Source of the DNA: Acidobacteriaceae bacterium
GTDB taxonomy: Bacteria; Acidobacteriota; Terriglobia; Bryobacterales; Bryobacteraceae
Assembly: GCA_019240475.1 (NCBI GenBank)
Contig: JAFAYI010000036.1
Coordinates: forward strand, 1-64,000
DNA length: 64,000 nucleotides
Reading direction: 5' to 3'
The translations under genes were made by a program, and so were the position numbers. The notes under the pieces are model-generated. The model searched no databases. It saw nothing but the letters and a program-made list of their open reading frames with translations, and had not been told where the DNA came from. Positions 33,878 through 42,109 of the stretch are shown one piece after another. Within the stretch, counting starts at the first letter, position 1. The number at the start of each line of letters is the position of its first letter.

Positions 33878-36800
33878 GTGCCTGAGTTGTTCCGCGAATT
33901 TCTGGAAGTCGAGTTCTTCGTACTCCGGAGCCCGCTTCTTCCGGTTGACGACTTGCTCGCCTGGAGTGCAGGGCTACAGTCGCGGGAACTCTTTGAGCGC
34001 GGGACGCCTCCGGACGGAAGCGATCTGGAGTCTGCGTGGCGTGCCGACTTAGGATTACTTCGGGAGCGCTTGAGCGAGATAGCCGGTCGCCCAGAGGTCA
34101 GGCAAGCGCTGTTCCTGGCCTCGCCTTCGTTGGTGGACGGTTTGACCTATTGGAAAACCGAACCCGACAGCAAGAGAGGGAAGCAGGCCGAACGCGCGCT
34201 GGTTCGGTACTTCGAGCGGATGGCCGTCCGAGCCACGCCGTTCGCGGTCTTCTCCGGATGTACGGTTGGACGAATGGGCGACCAAGGATCGGCCTCCCTG
34301 GAGTTGGCGCCGCGCGCCTCCTATCGCACCTGCACGCGCCTTGATTATGAGTACTTGTTTTCGCTAGCTGCCGCTCTGCGCGGCAAACCCGAAATCGCCG
34401 AACGCCTTTTGTACTTTCCGAATTCCAGCCTCCAAAAGCAGGCCGAAACCTGGCACTATGTGGAGACGAGATACGAGGCAGCGCGGCGCACGCACTACCT
34501 CGTAAGAGCCGAAACCGATCCATTTCTCGAAGCCGTCATCGGCCGCGCCCAGCGCGGCGGCGCGGTTGCGGAACTGGCGGCAGCGGTTCGCGGCCAGGCA
34601 GGCGGCGGCGCGATCTTGGAGGAAGAAGCAAAGGAGTACATTCAGGAACTGGTCGCTAGCGGAGTGCTTGTATCGAATATGTATCCGCTCTTGACCGGCG
34701 GATCGGCGCTGGAGGAGATGGTTTCGCAAGTCGAGTCGGTCTCCGCGGCCCCGGGGATGGTGCGGACGCTCAAAGCCGCAATGGAGGAGTTGTCGCGTTT
34801 GGACGCGAACGGAATCGGCACCAGTCCGGAGGTCTACCGCAATCTCGCTCGCAAACTGGCCGAGCTTCCCGCAACTGTGGACATCGCGCGGCTGTACCAG
34901 GTAGACATGATCAAGCCGGCGCAAGATGTGCGTTTACCGGGAAGCGTCGCGGACGAACTCAGGCGAGGCATGGAGATTCTGGCGCGCTTGAACACTCGAA
35001 TGGAGCCCGTCTCTCTGCGCTCTTTTCGGGAGAGATTTGCTACTCGCTATGGCGAGGGTGCGACGATTCCTCTGCTCTCGGCAATCGACGAGGAACTGGG
35101 CGTTGGATTTGGCCCTGCCAAGCGCGACAGCTCTCCACTTATTCGAGGGCTCGCATTCGGCGGCGGAGACGACTGGCTTGCGCAAACAGCAGCGGTCGAT
35201 GCATTCCTGGCGCGCAAATTAGCGGAAGCTGCAAGTGATCGGCGGCGAGTTCTGGAATTGGACGAGTCTGATCTACCGGACGACGCCGCGGCTTACGAAA
35301 CACTGCCCGATTCCTTTAGCATCATGGCAGTGCTGGCGGCCAGCTCAGCCGCCGCTCTGAACGGGGGCGACTTCGAAGTGTTTCTCCATTATGCGAGCGG
35401 ACCAGGGTGCGCGAGATTCTTAGGTAGGTTCTGTTATGCCGATGCAGAACTGGACGCGCGCGTAAGAGTGTCGCTGCGCAGAGAAGAAGAATGCGACTCG
35501 GACGCCATCTACGCCGAGATTGTGTATCTTCCCGAGGGCCGATTAGGTAATGTGCTCTGCCGCCCTGTTCTTCGCGAGTACGAACTGGTTTATCTGGGCC
35601 GCTCCGGGGCGCCGCCCGAGAAACAAATCCTTGCCTCCGATCTATTGGTTTCCGTGCGGAATGGAGAAATTATTCTGTTTTCCGAGCGGCTCGGGCGCCG
35701 CGTGATTCCTCGCATGACGAATGCCCATAACTTCGGAGCGCCGGTGCTTCCGCCCGTGTATCGCTTCCTATGCACTCTACAGAATCAGCGGGCGCTCGGC
35801 GTTCCCGCATTCTCGTGGGGAGCGCTAGACACCTTGCCATACCTTCCGCGCTTGAAAGCCGGAAAGGTAGTTGTATCCCGGGCGCGCTGGAATCTCACGG
35901 CTGCCGAAATCCGCAGCCTTGCGGACGCCCAAGGCAGCCGCCAGTTTGCAGAGATGCAGAAACTCCGGAAGTTACGTGATCTGCCGCGCTGGGTGGTGCT
36001 GCGTCAAGCCGATAACATGCTGCCCACCGACCTCGACAATCCCTTGAGTGTAGACGCCTTAGTTCATGTCCTGAAGCGTGAACCTATCGCCCGGCTGTCC
36101 GAGCTCTATCCAACTTTCGATCAATTGTGCGTCACCGGACCGGAAGGGCGCTTCTATCACGAGATCAACGTTCCGATTGTCAGGCGCGCGCCTAAGGCAT
36201 CCGGCCAGTCAACAAAGAAGGACACCCTGGCGAAATATAGGGTCCCGCTCACAGATAAGGTTCGGGGTCCTGGTGCCGACTGGCTCTACGTGAAGGCGTA
36301 CTGCGGGCCGGCTTACATCGACGAGATGTTGATGCGGATAGTTCGCCCGCTGGTGAGCGAACTCGAAGCGATTGGCGCCCTTAAGCGCTGGTTCTTTATC
36401 CGCTATGCGGACCCCAGTGACCATCTACGTATACGCATTCAGGCGCGCAAGGGTCACGCATTCGGTGCGCTTGCCGAGCGCATAAACGACAAGTTCGCGC
36501 CGGCGCTCGCCAACGGAAGCATCTGGAAGGTTCAGTTCGATACTTACGATCGGGAGATCGAACGTTACGGCGGACCGGAAGCCACGGATGTCGCCGAAGA
36601 CATTTTCTCTGCTGATAGTGAAGCTGTACTTTCTATTCTGGAAAAGCTGAACGACGAAACAGGACTCGACGAAAGATGGAGAGCGGCGATGCTCGGCATG
36701 GATATGCTGCTTTCCGATTTTGATTACGATCTCGAAAGCCGCCGGTCTAATTCCAATCGCCTGAAAAATGCTTTCTATAAGGAGTTCTCTGCCGGCGGGG

Positions 36801-37123
36801 CCATGAAACGGCATCTCGGCGATCGTTTTCGGGTGGAACGGCAAAGTCTGGCTGCGATGCTCGACGGCAAGACGGAGGCGCCGGTTCGGGATGTTTTCAA
36901 GAAACGTTCGCAACGCATCAGAGAAGCTGTCGAGAGGTTGCGCGCGCTCGAGTCGGCCGAATGCCTGCATGTGAGCTTGAGCGATCTGGTCGATCGCTTT
37001 CTGCACCTGCATGTAAACCGGTTAATCCGCGCGGCGCCCCGCCAACATGAACTCGTGTTGTACGATTTTCTTTTCCGGCTCTATGACAGTCGGGCTGCTC
37101 GCAAAGCGGGCGCGGAGCGCTGA
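33878..37123 (+). CDS. lanB: LanB-type lantibiotic dehydratase (full length)
   Basis: A 1081-residue protein, the normal length for full-size class I dehydratases. The N-terminal glutamylation domain (residues about 15-750) contains the hallmark RATPFAVFSG (TPF at 120-122). The C-terminal elimination (SpaB_C / thiopeptide-type) domain from about residue 800 has WLYVKAYCG, ALKRWFFIRYADPSDHLRIR and WKVQFDTYDREIERYGG. Such enzymes use glutamyl-tRNA to activate Ser/Thr and then eliminate glutamate to give dehydroalanine and dehydrobutyrine. The start is GTG with only a weak ribosome site. It follows the precursor gene and is 6 bp from the luciferase-like oxidoreductase gene. Confidence 0.95.
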   Translation: MPELFREFLEVEFFVLRSPLLPVDDLLAWSAGLQSRELFERGTPPDGSDLESAWRADLGLLRERLSEIAGRPEVRQALFLASPSLVDGLTYWKTEPDSKRGKQAERALVRYFERMAVRATPFAVFSGCTVGRMGDQGSASLELAPRASYRTCTRLDYEYLFSLAAALRGKPEIAERLLYFPNSSLQKQAETWHYVETRYEAARRTHYLVRAETDPFLEAVIGRAQRGGAVAELAAAVRGQAGGGAILEEEAKEYIQELVASGVLVSNMYPLLTGGSALEEMVSQVESVSAAPGMVRTLKAAMEELSRLDANGIGTSPEVYRNLARKLAELPATVDIARLYQVDMIKPAQDVRLPGSVADELRRGMEILARLNTRMEPVSLRSFRERFATRYGEGATIPLLSAIDEELGVGFGPAKRDSSPLIRGLAFGGGDDWLAQTAAVDAFLARKLAEAASDRRRVLELDESDLPDDAAAYETLPDSFSIMAVLAASSAAALNGGDFEVFLHYASGPGCARFLGRFCYADAELDARVRVSLRREEECDSDAIYAEIVYLPEGRLGNVLCRPVLREYELVYLGRSGAPPEKQILASDLLVSVRNGEIILFSERLGRRVIPRMTNAHNFGAPVLPPVYRFLCTLQNQRALGVPAFSWGALDTLPYLPRLKAGKVVVSRARWNLTAAEIRSLADAQGSRQFAEMQKLRKLRDLPRWVVLRQADNMLPTDLDNPLSVDALVHVLKREPIARLSELYPTFDQLCVTGPEGRFYHEINVPIVRRAPKASGQSTKKDTLAKYRVPLTDKVRGPGADWLYVKAYCGPAYIDEMLMRIVRPLVSELEAIGALKRWFFIRYADPSDHLRIRIQARKGHAFGALAERINDKFAPALANGSIWKVQFDTYDREIERYGGPEATDVAEDIFSADSEAVLSILEKLNDETGLDERWRAAMLGMDMLLSDFDYDLESRRSNSNRLKNAFYKEFSAGGAMKRHLGDRFRVERQSLAAMLDGKTEAPVRDVFKKRSQRIREAVERLRALESAECLHVSLSDLVDRFLHLHVNRLIRAAPRQHELVLYDFLFRLYDSRAARKAGAER

Positions 37124-37129
37124 TCGCAC

Positions 37130-38008
37130 TTGTCTTCATTCACTCTAGGAGCGCTCGATTTCTCCGCTGTCTTTCCCGGGAGCAGCACCGGCGAGGCTCT
37201 CTGGAACACTTTGGAATTGGCGCCTTATCTTGAAAGCTTAGGATATGTACGCTACTGGCTCGGCGAGCATCATAGCCCGCGCGTAGCGCATTCTTCTCCA
37301 GAATTACTCGTCTCACTCATCGCGGGACTGACCGATCGGATGAAGGTCGGAACGGCGGGCGTTCTTTTGCGGCTGCATAGCCCGCTGAAAGTCGCTAAGG
37401 ATTTTCAGTTGCTGGAGGCCGTATACCCAAGCCGTATCGATCTGGGGATCGCGCGAGGATCGGCGGCGCCGCCCGTCGAAACCCTACTTCGAGACGGCGC
37501 AACGCACGAGATAAATTTTGAAGACAAAGTAACCGAGTTGCTCAGCTACGTGAGAGGGTCTGCCAACGTTGCGGTCCATCCCCGGTCCGCGACTCCTCCC
37601 GAGGTTTGGCTGCTAGGCAGCAACAAGGTAAGCATGCAACTCGCAGCCGCGCACGCTACGGCATTTTGTTACGCGCACTTTATCGCACATGCGGAACCGA
37701 GCACCGTAATTAACGCTTATCGTGAACAGTTCCGTGCGAGTCCGGGCTTCTCCGAACCCAAATGCTCAATCGCGCTTGCCGGTATCTGCGCATCGAGCGA
37801 TAACCAAGCCCAAGCTCTTACAGTCGCCGAGCCTCCAGTTTCCGTCGTGCAAACCATTATCGGCAGCGCCGAAAAGTGGCGTCGAGAGATTGAGTCGCTG
37901 AAAGAGCAAACCGGAGTTACAGAGTTCGTCATTCTGGACATGTGTCAATCGGACGCAGATAAGCGTAATTCCTACAGGCTATTGGCGGAAGCTATTCTTA
38001 GTGGATAA
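37130..38008 (+). CDS. Luciferase-like flavin/F420-dependent oxidoreductase in lanthipeptide operon
   Basis: A 292-residue LLM-family TIM barrel. LGALDFSAVFPGSS opens it, RYWLGEHHSPRVAHSSPE is the usual early active-site segment, and KVGTAGVLLRLHSPLKVAKDFQLLEAVYPSRIDLGIARG is diagnostic of the MsnO8-like branch. It starts (TTG) 6 bp after the LanB stop, so it belongs to the lanthipeptide operon. Known precedent: LanJC proteins in some lanthipeptide pathways are F420H2-dependent LLM reductases that turn dehydroalanine into D-alanine. A similar reduction, or an oxidative tailoring step, is likely here; cofactor choice cannot be read. Its 3' end overlaps the convergent LanC gene by 30 bp. Confidence 0.85.
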   Translation: MSSFTLGALDFSAVFPGSSTGEALWNTLELAPYLESLGYVRYWLGEHHSPRVAHSSPELLVSLIAGLTDRMKVGTAGVLLRLHSPLKVAKDFQLLEAVYPSRIDLGIARGSAAPPVETLLRDGATHEINFEDKVTELLSYVRGSANVAVHPRSATPPEVWLLGSNKVSMQLAAAHATAFCYAHFIAHAEPSTVINAYREQFRASPGFSEPKCSIALAGICASSDNQAQALTVAEPPVSVVQTIIGSAEKWRREIESLKEQTGVTEFVILDMCQSDADKRNSYRLLAEAILSG

Positions 38009-39211
38009 AAGCAACAGGCGATCCCAGCTAGGCTCAATTGAACTTACAGCGCTAAGTAATCCTAGGGCCAAGCCGATGAGTCCGTCCAGGAAAGTAAGCG
38101 ATACGATCGGTCCGCCTTTCATGGTCACGAATCCGCCTCGAACACCATTCTTGCGCATCGATAGTGCGGTTTCGATCCAGCGGAGGGCTGCTTCACGGCA
38201 ACGATCGTCGCCATCCAGGCGATACATGCGATTGAAGCAATGCGCGACTCCCACTGCGCCGTGACATAGCGGCGCATCCACCACGCCGGCCTGGTTCAGC
38301 GGCCAACAGAGGCATCGCTCGATGAGTTCACGTGCGAAAGAGATCCAACCTTCATGCCTTGTGCGGCCCGCGGTTTGCAGAAGCACAGCGGCGATCCCGA
38401 GATCCCCGTAGCACCACGCTAGTCTTGAGGCCTGCAACTTACTCGAAGAGAGAAATGGGCTGAAGCGGGAATATGCGTCGGGCGGAGCCTCGCGGGAAAT
38501 CAGCCATGCGACGGCGCCTTCGAGGAGCACTCTGGCCCGCTTCGGCTCGATTTCGTGAGCCTCCAGTCGGTCGAGAAGGAAGATTACACCTGGCACGCCG
38601 TGCGCGACGCCTAGGTTGTAATATCCGGCGGGATGGACTGTCAATTGATGGGGAGGCAGCAGGCCCGGACGGGTGTGCCATGTGATGCCTTTTTCTGTTT
38701 CTTCGGCGGCCTGCTCTAAATGGCCCAGAATGAGACGAAGCCCCTCTTCTGAGTGGTCAGTCGGCAGTCGCTCCAGGAAATACACGCCCATTCCGACAAG
38801 ACCACTCGCGAGATCGTATGCGCCGCGCCACTCGCCCTGGCTCAGCACTCGCAAGAGGCGCAGGTCGATTTCGCGATTTGAATCGGGGTTGTAATCTGCT
38901 CCGTAACGAGACAGATGCTCAATAGCCCAGCCTAAGCCCGTTACTCCGCCAAATAGAGCATGGCTGGAGGCCAGCTCTTCCGCATCTTCGATTGCCAGAT
39001 TGAGGCGTTCCGCTGCCCGCTCCAGCCAAGTCGGATCTTGTCGCACAAGCCCCAGATAGCCATAAAGAAGCGCGCTCTCGTGTTGCACAGTTCGAGGCCG
39101 GGCCAGATCGCCTTCACTTTCGACGACGGCTTCTGTAATCCCGTCGATGGCTTCCCAGACCCGGCGGGCAAGCGGCGCGGACTCGGGAACGATTGCGGTC
39201 CAGGCGTTCAT
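37979..39211 (-). CDS. lanC: LanC-type lanthionine cyclase
   Basis: A protein of about 410 residues with the toroidal LanC fold repeats (GxTGLG-like elements: GGVTGLGWAI, GVAHGVPGVIF, CYGDLGIA, CHGAVGVAHC, GLIGLALGL). The zinc ligands are in place: Cys in WCYGDLG (about residue 266) and Cys-His in LCHGAVG (about residue 316). The enzyme adds cysteine thiols to dehydro residues to form lanthionine rings. The ATG at 39211 lies 11 bp after the LanT stop; a longer reading to 39295 overlaps LanT and is less likely. Last gene of the HlyD-LanT-LanC operon; it converges on the LLM oxidoreductase gene. Confidence 0.93.
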   Translation of the reverse strand: MNAWTAIVPESAPLARRVWEAIDGITEAVVESEGDLARPRTVQHESALLYGYLGLVRQDPTWLERAAERLNLAIEDAEELASSHALFGGVTGLGWAIEHLSRYGADYNPDSNREIDLRLLRVLSQGEWRGAYDLASGLVGMGVYFLERLPTDHSEEGLRLILGHLEQAAEETEKGITWHTRPGLLPPHQLTVHPAGYYNLGVAHGVPGVIFLLDRLEAHEIEPKRARVLLEGAVAWLISREAPPDAYSRFSPFLSSSKLQASRLAWCYGDLGIAAVLLQTAGRTRHEGWISFARELIERCLCWPLNQAGVVDAPLCHGAVGVAHCFNRMYRLDGDDRCREAALRWIETALSMRKNGVRGGFVTMKGGPIVSLTFLDGLIGLALGLLSAVSSIEPSWDRLLLLSTKNSFRQ

Positions 39212-39221
39212 CGGGTTCGCG

Positions 39222-41435
39222 TCAGGCCCGAACGCGCGATGGCTCCGGTTGCGAGGAATTATCGGCGTCATCCTGGCTGCCGGCCAGTTCCGCATACTGT
39301 CCGCCGAGGGCCATCAATTCAGCATGGCTGCCTTGTTCCACGATGCGTCCGGCATCGAGCACCAGGATGCAATCGGCGTTGCGGATAGTGGTGAGACGGT
39401 GAGCGATGACGATCTGCGTACAACGAAGCGATTGCAGATTAGCGGTCAGGTTCCGCTCGGTGAGCGCATCGAGATGACTGGTTGCTTCGTCGAGAATGAG
39501 GATTTTCGGATTCCTGACAATGGCGCGCGCTATAGCGAGCCGCTGCCGCTGGCCTCCCGAGAGTGACAGCCCGCGATCTGCCAACAAGGTGTCGTAGCCC
39601 ATCGGCATGGCCACGATCTCGTCGTGCAGGCAAGCGAGCTTCGCCGCATCGATGACAGATTCGAGTCCGATCTCAGGTTCGGAGAGTGCGATGTTCTGAC
39701 GAATGGAGCCGCCGAACAATTGGGTATCTTGAGTGACGATGCCTAGCCGGCTTCGTACAGACAGGCGCTCGAGGGTCTTCAAATCGAGGCCGTCGAAGAG
39801 AATGCGTCCCGCGCTCGGCTCATACAGGCCGGCCATCAGCCTCGCCATGGTTGATTTACCGGACCCGGTTCGGCCCGCCAATGCGACTCTTGAGCCGGGA
39901 TTCACCTGAATGGAGACGTTGCGGAGCACCATCGGCTCTTGCGCGCCATATTGAAAGGACACGGACTCAAACGCAACGGCGCCTTTCAAGTTCTGCCCCG
40001 CAGCTACTTCGGAGCCGCTCGGTTCAGTGGGCGTCTCCAGGACTTCGTTCAAGCGATCCACATACACTTCGAGCATCTGCAATTGCAAGGCCGAAGAGAC
40101 GAGGCTATTGAGCGGCGTCAGAAAACCGGCGGCGAGCGCGCTGAAGGCGATCATGGCGCCGAGTGTCAGCGCGCCCTGCAGCACCAGCCAGCTTCCGTAA
40201 AAGAGCAGCGCCAGGGTAGTCGCGGCTCCGAGCAGTCCAAGAGTCGCCGCGAACGCGGCGTCTAGTTTCCCTCGCCGAATCGAAATGTTCACTCCTTCTA
40301 TGAAAATGTTGGACCAGTTCTCTGCCGCGCGATGTTCCAATCCCATGGCTTTTAGTGTCTCCATTCCGCTCAGCATTTCGATTTGAGAGGTTTGCGAGCG
40401 TCCCTCGTTTTCGAGATTCTCCGCGAGCAACTGGCGCTGAAGCCGGCGCATGTAGGCGAACGCGACCAAGCGCGCAATGGTCAATGCGGCGACAATCAAG
40501 GTCAGCGGCGCGCTAACAAAGATCAGAAGGACAAGATAGACGCTGGCGAGTGTTCCATCCATGAACGTCGACAGGATGGCGGAGGTGAGGATATCGCGAA
40601 CTGCATTATTGCTGCTCAGCCGCACCATGAGGTCGCCAGAGGTGTGCTGCTGAAAGTAGGAATACGGAAGCTCAATGAGGTGATCGAGGAAGCGCAACGT
40701 GAAGCGCGCTTCCACATGCGCGCGCAAGTATACCAGCAGGTGAGCGCGCACGAAGTCCGCGAGCAGGTTGAACCCCTGGAACATGCAAAAGGCGAGAGAG
40801 AGGGAGAGCAGAAGACTGTAGTCTTTGTGTGGTACGACGCGATCGATCAACAGGCCCGTGAACAGGGGCACAGCGGCCGAAAAAATCTGCACCAGCAGCG
40901 AAGTTGAGACGATCTTGACCAGTAGGTCGCGGCGCTCCAGAACTTGACGGAACAGGGACGCCATGCGGCGCGGTTGCCGCTTGCTGCGCTCAAAGCCTTC
41001 GACAGGCTCAAACAGCAGTGCGACTCCCGTGAATTGACAACGGAATTGATCGAGCGGCAGAGACCGGCGGCCCAGTGCGGGATCGACAATGTGGACTTTG
41101 CCGGCGCGCAAGCGTTCGAATACCACGAAATGACGGAATTCCCAATGCAGAATGGCGCCCATGGGAAGACGATCCAGTTCTTCGATTTCAATGCGAACTC
41201 CGCGGCCTCGCAACCCGTGTAGACGCCCGGCTCGCAGCAGTGAAGAGGCGCTCGCGCCGCCGCGTCCCGCTCCTACAGCCTTGCGCACCTCCATCAGTGA
41301 GATTTCGCGTCCGTGGTAACCGAGCACCATCGCGAGCGCCGCGGGCCCGCAGTCGGCTATCGCAAGCTGCCTGATCACCGGTATGCGCTTTGCAAAGCCG
41401 GGAAGAAGTTTGCGAAGATCCTTGCTGAAAAACAT
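39222..41435 (-). CDS. lanT: LanT: C39 peptidase-containing ABC transporter
   Basis: A protein of about 737 residues with three parts. The N-terminal C39 cysteine protease domain has Cys29 (QLAIADCGPAALAM), His102 (RHFVVFE) and Asp118 (VDPALG). A six-helix membrane domain follows (about 150-430). The ATPase has Walker A GRTGSGKST (about 520), signature LSGGQRQRLAIARA (about 625) and Walker B ILILDEATS. It cuts leaders after Gly-Gly and exports the product, which matches the VVGG site of the precursor. The ATG at 41435 starts 4 bp after the HlyD-like gene. Acts in the inner membrane with the adaptor gene upstream. Confidence 0.95.
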   Translation of the reverse strand: MFFSKDLRKLLPGFAKRIPVIRQLAIADCGPAALAMVLGYHGREISLMEVRKAVGAGRGGASASSLLRAGRLHGLRGRGVRIEIEELDRLPMGAILHWEFRHFVVFERLRAGKVHIVDPALGRRSLPLDQFRCQFTGVALLFEPVEGFERSKRQPRRMASLFRQVLERRDLLVKIVSTSLLVQIFSAAVPLFTGLLIDRVVPHKDYSLLLSLSLAFCMFQGFNLLADFVRAHLLVYLRAHVEARFTLRFLDHLIELPYSYFQQHTSGDLMVRLSSNNAVRDILTSAILSTFMDGTLASVYLVLLIFVSAPLTLIVAALTIARLVAFAYMRRLQRQLLAENLENEGRSQTSQIEMLSGMETLKAMGLEHRAAENWSNIFIEGVNISIRRGKLDAAFAATLGLLGAATTLALLFYGSWLVLQGALTLGAMIAFSALAAGFLTPLNSLVSSALQLQMLEVYVDRLNEVLETPTEPSGSEVAAGQNLKGAVAFESVSFQYGAQEPMVLRNVSIQVNPGSRVALAGRTGSGKSTMARLMAGLYEPSAGRILFDGLDLKTLERLSVRSRLGIVTQDTQLFGGSIRQNIALSEPEIGLESVIDAAKLACLHDEIVAMPMGYDTLLADRGLSLSGGQRQRLAIARAIVRNPKILILDEATSHLDALTERNLTANLQSLRCTQIVIAHRLTTIRNADCILVLDAGRIVEQGSHAELMALGGQYAELAGSQDDADNSSQPEPSRVRA

Positions 41436-41439
41436 TCTG

Positions 41440-41979
41440 TTACTTGCTGCGGGGCAGATACTTAAGGCCAGGCAGCAGACCAACGATCATGGGCTGAGAG
41501 CCGACAGTTAGTTGCGCTTCTCCGAGTAGTCCATCCTTGTATAAATAGAACCTGCGGGCGGCCTCGAAGTTCGCGTGGGGCAAAACCGCGTGCACCATAA
41601 CAGGCCCTCCTGGCTCGCGATCGATCCGGTCGATGATAGCTACTTCATGCGAATCGCCGAACCCGGACCACTTGAGCCTTACGTGCATTCCACGAGAAAT
41701 CCTGGGCGCATACGAAGCGGGCAGTGCGGCGACCGCTTCGAACCCTGCTTTGTACGGCCGCGCCACGCACGGACCCGTCGCTGTTTCGTCGATTCTGGCC
41801 GTAGACATGTAGGCAAGCGAGGCCGCTAAAATTACCGCGATCAGCCAATATGTCCTGCGGAGCCAAGCCGGCGCGCTCTTCAGGAGAACGCCCTGATGAT
41901 TCCACCGCCGAAAACGGTAGGCGATCGCCTCCTGGCGAAACAGTCCCTCGTCCTCGGAAGCCAGATGATTGCCGGCCAT
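41440..41979 (-). CDS. Short HlyD-like membrane-fusion/adaptor protein
   Basis: A 179-residue protein with a cytoplasmic start (LFRQEAIAYRFRRWNHQG, like the first segment of HlyD/NHLM-type secretion adaptors), one transmembrane helix at about 46-62 (YWLIAVILAASLAYMST) and a beta-rich external part containing ISRGMHVRLKW and EAQLTVGSQPMI, typical of barrel-sandwich/beta-barrel adaptor pieces. It lacks the long coiled-coil hairpin of full HlyD proteins (over 400 residues), so it may have lost it or work with another partner. First gene of the operon with LanT and LanC; probably links LanT to an outer-envelope channel. Confidence 0.75.
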   Translation of the reverse strand: MAGNHLASEDEGLFRQEAIAYRFRRWNHQGVLLKSAPAWLRRTYWLIAVILAASLAYMSTARIDETATGPCVARPYKAGFEAVAALPASYAPRISRGMHVRLKWSGFGDSHEVAIIDRIDREPGGPVMVHAVLPHANFEAARRFYLYKDGLLGEAQLTVGSQPMIVGLLPGLKYLPRSK

Positions 41980-42109
41980 GTGTGCTCAACCTTCATTATC
42001 ATTGCGGATTCCGGCGGATTGATTCATTTTCCTCAGCCCTGACGCACAACCAGCCTTTCCCGCCGCGGTCATGCGAGCCGGCCTCGCCCGTTCTGCCGCC
42101 GTGCGCCCC

